From: Flavobacteriaceae bacterium
GTDB lineage: Bacteria; Bacteroidota; Bacteroidia; Flavobacteriales; Flavobacteriaceae
Assembly: GCA_024743095.1 (NCBI GenBank)
Contig: JANSXF010000029.1
Location: forward strand, 1-49,663
Length of the DNA: 49,663 nt
Reading direction: 5' to 3'
Made by a program: the position numbers and the translations under genes. Below, piece after piece: positions 38,374 to 47,127 of the stretch. How positions within the stretch are numbered: position 1 is the first letter of the stretch; every line of letters begins with the position of its first letter. The notes under the pieces were generated by a model, which was given only the letters and a program-made list of their open reading frames with translations, was not told where the DNA came from and did not search any database.

Positions 38374-39309
38374 ATGAGATTTTTTATCCTAAAGCTCCTC
38401 CTTTTTTTAGCGCTGTTGGCCTCGGCATATGCCTTTTTGGTCAATAGACTTTCCGAAGGCTATGTGGATATGTATTATCCTAAATATACCCAAGGTGCCA
38501 GTAGTTTGGTCATTGGACTCTCGAGGGCAGATCAAGGAATTGACCCCAAAACGGTCACCGAAAATATCAATCAGGAAATAGACCTGCCATTGATAAATTT
38601 CGCCGCTAACCAATACTATTATGGAGAGGTATATCTGGAGGCCATCAAAAAAAAACTCATAAGGGCCAATGGCAAAGGAGTGTTCATACTAAGTGCATCT
38701 CCGGGTAGCTTTACCGCCCCTATTGGCTTTGGAGCCGAAGGAATCAAAAAAATGGACGAGAAAGCGGCCATAGGAAAAACCGAAGACTTCAACTCGAACC
38801 CCAACTATAGTTACATCATAAACTGTTATGGAGAGGGGCTTTACCATGCCCTGCTTGCCCAAAGGGCACCAGGAAATGTAATTACGCATGACAATGGATG
38901 GAACGAGGTCTTGGCATCTGGAAGCGACTTTACCCTTAGCGATGCTTTGAAAATGGACTGGAAAAGGCAAAATCTTGCCTATTTTCAACGTAGACTACCG
39001 AAGGAAGAAACAAAAAACTATAGATGGAAATGGTTTGGAAAGACCATTGAATACCTTATGGACAAGGGACAAGTAATTTTGGTAAGAATGCCGGCTGACA
39101 AAGAAATTATTGATTTCGAAAACGAGAATTCCCCAAATTTTAGAAAGTCAATGGACAGCATTACAAAAGTTCACCAAATTCCTTACCTCGACTATTCCAA
39201 AAATGCCCCTGGTTACAAAACCTACGATGGATCGCATCTACACTCTGAAAGTGCCATTCAATTTTCTACACAATTGGCCAAGGATATGGCCGTTCATATA
39301 AAAAGATGA
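38374..39309 (+). CDS. SGNH/DltD-like periplasmic partner of MBOAT
   Basis: The 311-residue protein has one N-terminal membrane anchor (about 3-22), then an extracytoplasmic domain beginning with VIGLSRADQGIDP (47-59), the position of the nucleophile block (S50) in proteins that accompany MBOAT enzymes, and ending with YDGSHLHSESA, a plausible Asp/His catalytic block. I infer transfer of the acyl group from the MBOAT pathway to the polysaccharide. The true start is taken as ATG 38374 (MRFFILKLL); the frame reaches back into the MBOAT gene. It is 7 bases before the first GNAT gene. Confidence 0.75.
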   Translation: MRFFILKLLLFLALLASAYAFLVNRLSEGYVDMYYPKYTQGASSLVIGLSRADQGIDPKTVTENINQEIDLPLINFAANQYYYGEVYLEAIKKKLIRANGKGVFILSASPGSFTAPIGFGAEGIKKMDEKAAIGKTEDFNSNPNYSYIINCYGEGLYHALLAQRAPGNVITHDNGWNEVLASGSDFTLSDALKMDWKRQNLAYFQRRLPKEETKNYRWKWFGKTIEYLMDKGQVILVRMPADKEIIDFENENSPNFRKSMDSITKVHQIPYLDYSKNAPGYKTYDGSHLHSESAIQFSTQLAKDMAVHIKR

Positions 39310-39316
39310 AATCTGC

Positions 39317-40354
39317 TTGACAAGTGAAAAAAAACATATAATTCCCCCACCACCTGATGGTCCGTATACCTCGGATACCTTCACATCCATTTGGTCACAG
39401 CACTTTGCAAGAGGTTTGGACACCATGAATTGTGATTGTTTTGAAGGCATATCCTTTTATAAAAAGGGAAGGCTTCCCGTATATAACAATGTAGGGGCCA
39501 CAAACACTAAAGGGATCCATTATTGTGTCAATCCCTCAACCATGCCCATTGCAAATGACAATAGGGCCTATCTTATTTATGATGTTCCGGATTTTGGATT
39601 CCGCAGGGAACAAATACCAAATGGACTCCGATTGATTTCTATACCACAATACGAAGGTTATATTTGTGATTTGGCCAATGAAGGGTCCGCCGAAGGATAC
39701 CTCACAACCAACCTAAGCTCACGGAGCCGGTCCAAGTTGAGGAATTACGGAAATAAGTTGAAGAAAAAGTATTCAGTGGAATACCAGATGATATGGGGCG
39801 ATGTACCAGAAAAAGAATATGACGCCCTTTTTGAAAAATTCCATGACCTTCTTGTACGCAGGTTCGATGAAAAACAGATAGTGAACAACAATCTGGACCC
39901 AAAAGAATGGTCGTTTTTCAAGGATGTTACTTTGCCAATGATGCGCAACAAAGAAGCAGGTTTATTTGTTGGCTCTGTTCAGGGCAATCCAATAGCCATT
40001 ACACTACTCAATTTTTCAAAGGACCATGCCTATGACGTCATACGGGTTTTTGACATCGATTTTTCAGAGTATAGGATAGGCAGTCTCAGTATAGTTGAAC
40101 AAATAGATTGGTGCATTAAAAACAATTTTAAGGTTTTAGACTTTTCCAAAGGTCATTTTGATTATAAGGAGAGGTGGAGCAATCGTTCCTATTTCCTGAA
40201 TTATCATATTTGGTACAATCCCAAGAGCTTGATAAGCTGGGGGCTTGCCCAACTATTGGCTACAAAGTTCAAACTTAAGTATTGGGCCCGTAGACAAGGA
40301 ATTCATAAAGGCTTACATAAAATACGCTATAAATTGGGACACAAACCTAAGTGA
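39317..40354 (+). CDS. GNAT array member 1 (FemAB/BioF2-type)
   Basis: The 345-residue protein has the array core: SRSKLRNYGNKLKK (basic helix), RRFDEKQ, AGLFVGSVQGNPIAI, VFDIDFSEYRIGS, DWCIKNN and DFSKGHFDYKERWSN. The start is probably the TTG at 39317, since the first ATG (39425) would remove the TFTSIWSQHF segment that other members share in kind (compare FQSLYERG). It lies 7 bases after the SGNH-like gene, tying the array to the MBOAT operon. The substrate is unknown. No C-terminal extension is present. Confidence 0.72.
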   Translation: MTSEKKHIIPPPPDGPYTSDTFTSIWSQHFARGLDTMNCDCFEGISFYKKGRLPVYNNVGATNTKGIHYCVNPSTMPIANDNRAYLIYDVPDFGFRREQIPNGLRLISIPQYEGYICDLANEGSAEGYLTTNLSSRSRSKLRNYGNKLKKKYSVEYQMIWGDVPEKEYDALFEKFHDLLVRRFDEKQIVNNNLDPKEWSFFKDVTLPMMRNKEAGLFVGSVQGNPIAITLLNFSKDHAYDVIRVFDIDFSEYRIGSLSIVEQIDWCIKNNFKVLDFSKGHFDYKERWSNRSYFLNYHIWYNPKSLISWGLAQLLATKFKLKYWARRQGIHKGLHKIRYKLGHKPK

Positions 40355-40365
40355 AAAGTTGAGCA

Positions 40366-41313
40366 ATGACTGGCCTTCCCAAGCACTATACCGACCATTG
40401 CCTGTTTCAGTTATATCTGAACAAAACCCTGCATGCCGTACACCAAGGGAATGTTCGGAACCTGCTTGTGAACCGCTATTTATCATTTGCCCCTTCAATC
40501 TATCAAGAACAAGGGAGGCATTTTTATATGATCAAGGATATACCTGACTATCTTGATTTTCAGAAACATGTTCCCATGGATTGGGGTATCATCGGTGTGC
40601 CACAATATAATGGACATTTGGTCAACTTGTTTCCTTTCCAGAATCTTTCGGAGTATTTGAACAACCAACTCAGTAAACGCAATATCAAAAATCTTAGGAG
40701 TAAAAAAAAGAAATTAGAATCCTTGGGGGGGATTGAATACAAGGTATTGTCTGGTGATTTGGCAGAATCAGAATATGAAAAAATATTCGACCATTTTAAA
40801 GAACTATTGTCCAAAAGGTTTGATCAAAAAGGAATCCTGAACAGGGACCTTTCCCAATGGCAGCAATTGTATGGTTTTACACTACCCAAGTTACGTGCTG
40901 ACGAGGCCAAATTGTTTGTTATATATAAGGATGAACTGCCCCTATGCATTGCCTTGAACTACATTGTGGACCATGTAATGTTCAGTCATATCCAAACCTA
41001 CGACATTGATTATTCAACATACAATTTGGGAGATATCCATATGCAGTTCCAGCTGGAATGGTGTTTCTCCAATAATATCTACATCTATGACGTTTCCAAG
41101 GGTACGAACCCTTACAAGGAAAAATGGTGCAATCATCGTTATCGTTTGTTCCACGAAATCGTATATTCCAAAAAATCCGTGGCGGGCATCATAAAGGCCA
41201 AGTCAAAAAAAATAGAACTGAACATCTTGCAATGGTTCAGAAATATGGGGGTTTTGGGAAATCTAATACAAGTGGACAAATGGTTATATGCCATAAATAA
41301 ATGGCGCAAATAG
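40366..41313 (+). CDS. GNAT array member 2 (FemAB/BioF2-type)
   Basis: At 315 residues this is the shortest member. It shows KNLRSKKKKLESL, LSKRFDQKG, AKLFVIYKDELPLCIALNYI, YDIDYSTYNLGD, LEWCFSN and DVSKGTNPYKEKWCN. The overall order matches the neighbours, while identity outside these motifs is low, so the duplications look old or strongly diversified. It begins at an ATG 11 bases after member 1. No signal peptide or membrane helix is seen, so it should act in the cytoplasm. Confidence 0.75.
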   Translation: MTGLPKHYTDHCLFQLYLNKTLHAVHQGNVRNLLVNRYLSFAPSIYQEQGRHFYMIKDIPDYLDFQKHVPMDWGIIGVPQYNGHLVNLFPFQNLSEYLNNQLSKRNIKNLRSKKKKLESLGGIEYKVLSGDLAESEYEKIFDHFKELLSKRFDQKGILNRDLSQWQQLYGFTLPKLRADEAKLFVIYKDELPLCIALNYIVDHVMFSHIQTYDIDYSTYNLGDIHMQFQLEWCFSNNIYIYDVSKGTNPYKEKWCNHRYRLFHEIVYSKKSVAGIIKAKSKKIELNILQWFRNMGVLGNLIQVDKWLYAINKWRK

Positions 41314-41346
41314 GTTATTTTCAATGACAGGTGAGGGTCACTAATT

Positions 41347-42543
41347 ATGCCGAGAATTCTTAACATACTATCCAATCACATCGATTTTCATGAACTCGTC
41401 CTTCTTGAAAAAAAGACGGACAAATTGTATCGTTCAATAAGAAATTCATTTACCGGTAACTTCGTATATCAAAAAGCCTTGCCCCTAAAAACCCTTTCCA
41501 ATAATGGACAAAGGCCCATGGTACTGACCAGTGTTCCAAGTTATATAAATACCGAACTGGACCTAGGGTCAGATATTGTCATAAAAAAGGTAAAGACATT
41601 CCCTGGTTCCTTGATAAAACTATCGGCCTATGAAAGTTACGAGGAGTACTTAAAAAAGAACTTTGCTCAAAAGGGACGGTCTCATTTTATCAAAAGTCAA
41701 AATCTCTTGGATGAATGTTTTACCGTTCGCTACAAAATCTATTACGGCTCCATTGAAGAAGAAGAATACCAGATAATCTTCAATGCTTTTGAGCAAATGC
41801 AGGCCAAGCGATTTGAAGAAAGGGGCATGCGGTACCATACCGATCCAATGCTGTCGGAATACCGAGCAAAAACCTTGGGACTTGTTCGTAGTAAAGAAGC
41901 TTGCATTTCGGTCATCTATAATGGGGATAGACCCATCGCCATAAGTCTGAACTATATACTGGGAAAAATTGTTCATGGATTCACCAAAACCTTTGATTCG
42001 GCCTATTCCAAATTTAGTCTAGGCAATATTGAACTTCTCAATGTCATAAAGTGGTGCTTTGATGAAGGGTTTGAAGTGTTCGATTTTATGAAAGGAGAGT
42101 ATAGCTACAAAAGTAGGTTTGCAGATACCTCCTACCCTTTTTTGATAGAAACTATCTACTCCAAAAAAGAAGCTTTATCAAGGGTTTGGGGTCATTCCGT
42201 TTTCTTTGGATTGAAACTTTTCTATTTTGTCTATCACGCTACAAAATCCATTAGATCAATCAATACCCAAAAATCAACGGACAGCTCCAAGAATAAAATC
42301 AAGGTTCAGAAAACACTTTTGGACAGCACCACCGTAGGGATTGATGAAAAGAGAGTTCATTTCAATGAAATACAAAGCCAATATATCCAAAGAGCAATTT
42401 GTGATTATTGCTATCGAAGGCGGGAACAGATGGATTCCTTGAAGTTTTATAAAAAAAGGGACCAAATAAAAATGATCTCCCAAAAAGAAGTTTTGATATT
42501 TCAGGTCAATGGCCCAATGGATACAAAAGAAAACAGACAATGA
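41347..42543 (+). CDS. GNAT array member 3 with C-terminal extension
   Basis: The 398-residue protein has the core motifs IKSQNLLDE, AKRFEERG, ACISVIYNGDRPIAISLNYI, FDSAYSKFSLGN, IKWCFDEG and DFMKGEYSYKSRFAD. The basic helix is less Arg-rich than in other members. After the GNAT core (about 300) it has about 95 further residues, including a CDYCYRRREQ segment and a short beta-rich end (EVLIFQVNGP). Similar extra tails occur in members 4, 5 and 7. The last bases overlap the next gene (ATGA). Confidence 0.75.
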   Translation: MPRILNILSNHIDFHELVLLEKKTDKLYRSIRNSFTGNFVYQKALPLKTLSNNGQRPMVLTSVPSYINTELDLGSDIVIKKVKTFPGSLIKLSAYESYEEYLKKNFAQKGRSHFIKSQNLLDECFTVRYKIYYGSIEEEEYQIIFNAFEQMQAKRFEERGMRYHTDPMLSEYRAKTLGLVRSKEACISVIYNGDRPIAISLNYILGKIVHGFTKTFDSAYSKFSLGNIELLNVIKWCFDEGFEVFDFMKGEYSYKSRFADTSYPFLIETIYSKKEALSRVWGHSVFFGLKLFYFVYHATKSIRSINTQKSTDSSKNKIKVQKTLLDSTTVGIDEKRVHFNEIQSQYIQRAICDYCYRRREQMDSLKFYKKRDQIKMISQKEVLIFQVNGPMDTKENRQ

Positions 42544-43736
42544 AGAACGTTTCCTTTTTAGCAGAGCTGCTCGAAAAAGACACTATTGCAGAGCATGTAA
42601 CATCTATCTCGCTGAAGGACGACCCTAGCAGGGTCTATCTGAATACCGACGATGAGCCGGAATCCAGTGGAGAAAATGTCCTCTATACCGATGTGCCGGG
42701 ATACTTGAACGTTTCTTTTGCTCAAAACGGTCAAAAAAAATTGGAAAAATCAGTGGCTACTTTTGAGGGTTCTTATATTGATTTAAAGAAATACAATAAC
42801 CTTGACCATTTCTTAAAAAGTAAATTGAGCCCCAAAAGAGTGTCGAGGTTAAAAGCCTACAAAAGAACATTGGAAAAGGTGTTCCCGATAGACTATCAAT
42901 ATTATTATGGTGAGATACAGGATCGCACTTATGAAAAATTGATGAACAACTTGAAACGAATGATCACCACCCGTTTCAATGAAAAACAAATGCACCATAT
43001 GGCGCTCACGGAATGGGACCAATTCAAGGAACTCGGAAAAGAGCTTATTCGAGAAAAAAAAGCATCCTTGATCGTTATTTATCATGGTGATGAGCCTATA
43101 CATATTTCCTTCAACTATATCTGGAAACAATTGGTTTTTGGCTATGTCAGGGGCTTCAATATTGATTACTCCAAGTTTTACCTGGGGTATATCGATATCA
43201 TAATCCAACTACAATGGTGTTTTGAGATAGGTTTCGAAATCTATGACCTTTTGCGTGAAAATATGGAGTACAAACTTCGTTTTGCGGATCATACCTATCT
43301 CTATGCCTGCCATATAGTGGTTGCCAAACCAAGACCTTTTTCTATGGTAAGCCCCTTGCTTACTTGGCTCTCGCTCTCCCTAAAATTTGACATGTATTAT
43401 CCCTTCATGTCAAGATTAAGAGCCATTTACCTCCGAATTCCATTCTTGCCCAAAAGAAAGGAAAAAAGAATTCAGCCCTTATACCAATTGGAAAAGCTGG
43501 ACAAGGAACAATGGGCAAAAATGGACAAGGAAAAATTCTCCCGAATTCAAATAGCTTCTTTGAAACAGCCCTATGGTAAAAGAGCCGTATATCACTTTTT
43601 GTACCTTTCCAAAGAGCAGCTGGAGCATCTCAAACTTTACATCAGTTTGGATGATGAACGTACAATTATTTTGGAATGCCCCAACAGTTTAGGAAAAATC
43701 ATTTTCAAAAATAGAGCGGAAAAGCATGGGAAATAA
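42540..43736 (+). CDS. GNAT array member 4 with C-terminal extension
   Basis: The 398-residue protein has VSRLKAYKRTLEK, TTRFNEKQ, ASLIVIYHGDEPIHISFNYI, FNIDYSKFYLGY, LQWCFEIG and DLLRENMEYKLRFAD. The KG pair found near the last motif in members 1, 2, 3 and 5 reads RE here, a substitution at a strongly conserved place. The C-terminal extension (about 310-398) contains LYLSKEQLEHLKLYIS and a terminal RTIILECPN strand. It overlaps members 3 and 5 by 4 and 11 bases. Confidence 0.75.
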   Translation: MKNVSFLAELLEKDTIAEHVTSISLKDDPSRVYLNTDDEPESSGENVLYTDVPGYLNVSFAQNGQKKLEKSVATFEGSYIDLKKYNNLDHFLKSKLSPKRVSRLKAYKRTLEKVFPIDYQYYYGEIQDRTYEKLMNNLKRMITTRFNEKQMHHMALTEWDQFKELGKELIREKKASLIVIYHGDEPIHISFNYIWKQLVFGYVRGFNIDYSKFYLGYIDIIIQLQWCFEIGFEIYDLLRENMEYKLRFADHTYLYACHIVVAKPRPFSMVSPLLTWLSLSLKFDMYYPFMSRLRAIYLRIPFLPKRKEKRIQPLYQLEKLDKEQWAKMDKEKFSRIQIASLKQPYGKRAVYHFLYLSKEQLEHLKLYISLDDERTIILECPNSLGKIIFKNRAEKHGK

Positions 43737-44904
43737 ACCATCCAACAAGATCATCTTTTTAAGATCACTATTGGCGGAAGAAAAATTTCCTGAAGTCATT
43801 GAACGGGTGTTGGATTCCAGAAACGGCCTTCCTCTCTATGAAAAACCTTCAGCCAAACCACTATTGATAGAAAACAGGTCCTTTGTCCTTCAAGATGTGC
43901 CCGGTTACGTAGATTTGATATTGGATCAACATCAGAAAAAGTTTTCAACCCATACCATTATTACTCAACATACGCATGTAATCGAGCTTGAGCGATATTT
44001 GGATGGGAACCAATACATGGAGCAACATTTTGGTCCAAAAACCCGGTCTTCGCTTAGAAGGTATAAAAAACGCTTGGAGGAATGTTTTGATATCCGATAT
44101 GAAGTATTTCAAGGCAGCATCGACAAGAAATGGTACAATGAAATCTTTGAGCAACTTAGAACACTTATGATTCGAAGGTTCAAAGAAAAGAACGAAGAGA
44201 ACTATGAACTGCCGCATCTTGACCAAATCAAGGCTGATCTGTACCCGATGCTATTGCAAAATCGGGCAACATTATTCGTCATATATGCAAATGGAGAACC
44301 GGTAAGCATTCGTATCAACATGATGAAGGATAAACTGGCCTTTTATATACTTAGCGCGTACAATCCAGATTATGATGTTTTTCGATTGGGAAAGTTGGAT
44401 ATGTGGCAGAACGTTTCTTGGTTCATAAATCAAGGTTATACCACATACGACCTGCTAAAAGGATATGCCTACATCAAGGAAAAATGGGCTGACAGAACGT
44501 ATGCCAACAACCTGGTTTTTGTAAATGAAGCTTCAAATTTATGGAACCGGCTAAAGTTCTTCGTTACACTAACGAGTGTACGATTTAGACATACCATGGT
44601 AAAAAAATTAAAATATATAGGGCTGGACAAAATCATACTCCGAATAAAAAGGAGAAAGATAAATCATCTTGACAAAGCCAACTATGTGGTTTTACCTTTG
44701 AAAGAAACGGAAGCTATCAAAACAATCCATAAAAATGCCCAGATAAACCTAAAAGAAAACAAATCACTGATTGCACCGATTATTGAACTTGCATATAAGC
44801 ACCGTTCCCGTTTCAACCAGATACAAGTATTCCTAAAAAACGGAAATTCCAAGGAATACTATATCCATATCAAGGGCCGTTACTATGTACTAACGTTATG
44901 TTGA
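43726..44904 (+). CDS. GNAT array member 5 with C-terminal extension
   Basis: The 392-residue protein has RSSLRRYKKRLEE, IRRFKEKN, ATLFVIYANGEPVSIRIN, YNPDYDVFRLGK, VSWFINQG (the usual Cys after Trp is Phe) and DLLKGYAYIKEKWAD. Its extension ends in QVFLKNGNSKEYYIHIKGRYYVLTL, quoted here only as a beta-rich tail at about 365-392. It overlaps member 4 by 11 bases, and member 6 begins 22 bases later. Function beyond the GNAT fold is not recognisable. Confidence 0.75.
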   Translation: MGNKPSNKIIFLRSLLAEEKFPEVIERVLDSRNGLPLYEKPSAKPLLIENRSFVLQDVPGYVDLILDQHQKKFSTHTIITQHTHVIELERYLDGNQYMEQHFGPKTRSSLRRYKKRLEECFDIRYEVFQGSIDKKWYNEIFEQLRTLMIRRFKEKNEENYELPHLDQIKADLYPMLLQNRATLFVIYANGEPVSIRINMMKDKLAFYILSAYNPDYDVFRLGKLDMWQNVSWFINQGYTTYDLLKGYAYIKEKWADRTYANNLVFVNEASNLWNRLKFFVTLTSVRFRHTMVKKLKYIGLDKIILRIKRRKINHLDKANYVVLPLKETEAIKTIHKNAQINLKENKSLIAPIIELAYKHRSRFNQIQVFLKNGNSKEYYIHIKGRYYVLTLC

Positions 44905-44926
44905 TTCCTTCCAAAACCACAGACCA

Positions 44927-45901
44927 ATGAGAGCAAGGTTTCTTCTTGATATACTTTTGGGGCCTTCCCATATCGAAACACCGGTTCTTACGGGCAAGGT
45001 CGATGAAAATGGCATATATAAGGTGTCATTGGCCGAAAACCAAGATAACGATGAAGCTTACACCATAATCGATGTTCCTGACCACCAATCCATAAGGTTT
45101 TTGGAATCCCTAGAATCCCGGAACAGATTTACTTCCCCCCTATACCAAGGCTATCTTATTGAATTGAGCGAACATGATAGTTTTGAAGACTATTTCAGGT
45201 CACATTTTAATGCAAAAGGGTCCAGAAATCTGAGGAGGCAAGGTAAAAAGCTTTTCAAGGAAATTCCTGCCCGCATGGTGACTTACTATGGAAAAACCGA
45301 AAGAGGAACGTTGGACATGCTGTTTGAAAGCTTGGGAGAGTTCCTTGAAAAACGGTTTGAGCAAAAGGAGGTATCCAATTATGAAATACCCTTGTTGCCC
45401 CTGTACAAAAAAATGTTCCGCAAATTGCTTCCAGAAAAAAAGGCCGTGATTTTTTCCTTGTTCGATGCGGATGATCCAATAGCTTTGGGCATCGGTTTTG
45501 TTTATGGAGACACCCTTTATCTTTTCAATATCGCTTATGATGTTGACTACTCCCAATATGGGCCGGGAAACCAAATTATGATGGAGGCCGTGGCTTGGTG
45601 CTTTGATAAAGGAATCGCCCGTGTGGATATGGGCCGGGGCGACTTTTTACACAAAAGAAAATGGGTAAATACTTCGTACACTTATACACAAATAGACTTG
45701 TACGACCCCAAAAACGTTGGAAGAAGATTGCGGGCTTTACTTTCTTGGACCTTGAACACCTCTCGTTTTTATGGAATCCGATTCCTAAAAAAACTCCAAG
45801 TGCACCAATTGGCCAAAAAATGGTTTATCTGGAAATACAGGACCAAACAATTCCTGAGCAATAAAAACGACCATTCCACAAAAAATATATCGGAGTCCTG
45901 A
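44927..45901 (+). CDS. GNAT array member 6 (FemAB/BioF2-type)
   Basis: The 324-residue member lacks the C-terminal extension. It shows SRNLRRQGKKLFKE, EKRFEQKE, AVIFSLFDADDPIALGIGF, YDVDYSQYGPGN, VAWCFDKG and DMGRGDFLHKRKWVN. The LG of the DYS-motif is PG, and the YK before the final Trp is HK, so it is among the more divergent copies. It is separated by 22 bases from member 5 and 2 bases from member 7. Confidence 0.75.
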   Translation: MRARFLLDILLGPSHIETPVLTGKVDENGIYKVSLAENQDNDEAYTIIDVPDHQSIRFLESLESRNRFTSPLYQGYLIELSEHDSFEDYFRSHFNAKGSRNLRRQGKKLFKEIPARMVTYYGKTERGTLDMLFESLGEFLEKRFEQKEVSNYEIPLLPLYKKMFRKLLPEKKAVIFSLFDADDPIALGIGFVYGDTLYLFNIAYDVDYSQYGPGNQIMMEAVAWCFDKGIARVDMGRGDFLHKRKWVNTSYTYTQIDLYDPKNVGRRLRALLSWTLNTSRFYGIRFLKKLQVHQLAKKWFIWKYRTKQFLSNKNDHSTKNISES

Positions 45902-45903
45902 CC

Positions 45904-47082
45904 ATGAGCAACGTAAAACACATAAATATCTTTCAATCCCTTTACGAACGGGGGAGTTTGCCCATGGAATTTGCCCATTCAAAAATAATGGACATTTCTT
46001 TGCTGTTTGATGAATATTCATGGGTAAGACAGGAAAAATATGCTTTTTCGTGTCGTTTAATTCCGTCCTATTTTATCATTGATCAAGCGAAATCTTCATA
46101 CAATATCAAGACCGTTGACCAACATAATTGGGGGTACTCCATTGATCTCTCCAATTGCTCCTCCATTGATGACTACCTATCTTCCCAGTTCAAGTCGAAA
46201 CCAAGGAGTATCATTCGACGCTATGTCAACAGACTGGAAGCTTGTTTTTCCATATCATACAAACTGTACCATGGAGAACTTGAAAAGGAGGTTTATTATG
46301 ACGTTTTTGATGCCCTACGAAATATGATCAAGAAACGGTTCCAAGAACGCAAGGAGACCCATAAAGAAATGTGGAGATGGGAGGCGCTAAAACAAAACAC
46401 CTATCAACAAATCTTAAACAAACAGGCCTCGTTGTTTGTTATTTATGATGGAACCAAACCCATAGAGATATCCTTGAACTATCATTTGGGTCCGGTTCTT
46501 TTCAGTTCGGTATCCTCATACGACCTTGACTATGGCAAATTTGGCCTAGGACATGTAGAAATCTATAAACAGTTGGAATGGTGCCTATCCAATGGATATA
46601 GATTATTTGAAATGGGTGTCGGCGGAATGGATTACAAAAGAAAATGGAGCAACCATATCTACCAGTTTTCTCATTGGATAATCACCCCAAAAGAAAATTT
46701 GCTCCTAGAGTTGGTAGGTAAGATTGAACTCTGGAAGGTTCGATTAAAAGAATATCTAAAATCAAAAAAAGTGAATGAGTTCAGGGACAAGCTCATGGAA
46801 AACTTCAATTTTGGTAAAGCAAAAAAAATAGTTTTGGAGGAAGTTGATTTTTCAACTGAAGCGGTCAATGGTCATACCAACCTTCAAATGCTAACGCTGT
46901 TAACTCCCAAGGAGGTGGAACAGATAGAAGGGCTTAGAAAAGCTATCAATGATTTTCTCTATACCAATACACTGGCCTATTGGGAAATCAAGGTGTATAA
47001 AACAAAAAATGAGACAGACACCTATGTAGTCCAACATGGGAATTCCAAAAAGTCTTTCTTTATTTTCAAAAACCAAGGTTAG
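45904..47082 (+). CDS. GNAT array member 7 with C-terminal extension
   Basis: The 392-residue last member has RSIIRRYVNRLEA, KKRFQERK, ASLFVIYDGTKPIEISLNYH, YDLDYGKFGLGH, LEWCLSNG and EMGVGGMDYKRKWSN. The extension (about 300-392) includes LTLLTPKEVEQIEGLRKA and a beta-rich end. It finishes 45 bases before the convergent SGNH gene; I see no strong hairpin in that gap. With members 1-6 it makes a 7.8-kb run with no interruption. Confidence 0.75.
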   Translation: MSNVKHINIFQSLYERGSLPMEFAHSKIMDISLLFDEYSWVRQEKYAFSCRLIPSYFIIDQAKSSYNIKTVDQHNWGYSIDLSNCSSIDDYLSSQFKSKPRSIIRRYVNRLEACFSISYKLYHGELEKEVYYDVFDALRNMIKKRFQERKETHKEMWRWEALKQNTYQQILNKQASLFVIYDGTKPIEISLNYHLGPVLFSSVSSYDLDYGKFGLGHVEIYKQLEWCLSNGYRLFEMGVGGMDYKRKWSNHIYQFSHWIITPKENLLLELVGKIELWKVRLKEYLKSKKVNEFRDKLMENFNFGKAKKIVLEEVDFSTEAVNGHTNLQMLTLLTPKEVEQIEGLRKAINDFLYTNTLAYWEIKVYKTKNETDTYVVQHGNSKKSFFIFKNQG

Positions 47083-47127
47083 CCAAATAAAAAAAATACC
47101 TATCAAAAAAGACAAATAAAAATCAGG

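Noticed and set aside
39317..47082. GNAT array as a single gene broken by frameshifts
   Set aside because: Each member has its own complete motif set, start and stop, with coupling overlaps, so these are separate genes.
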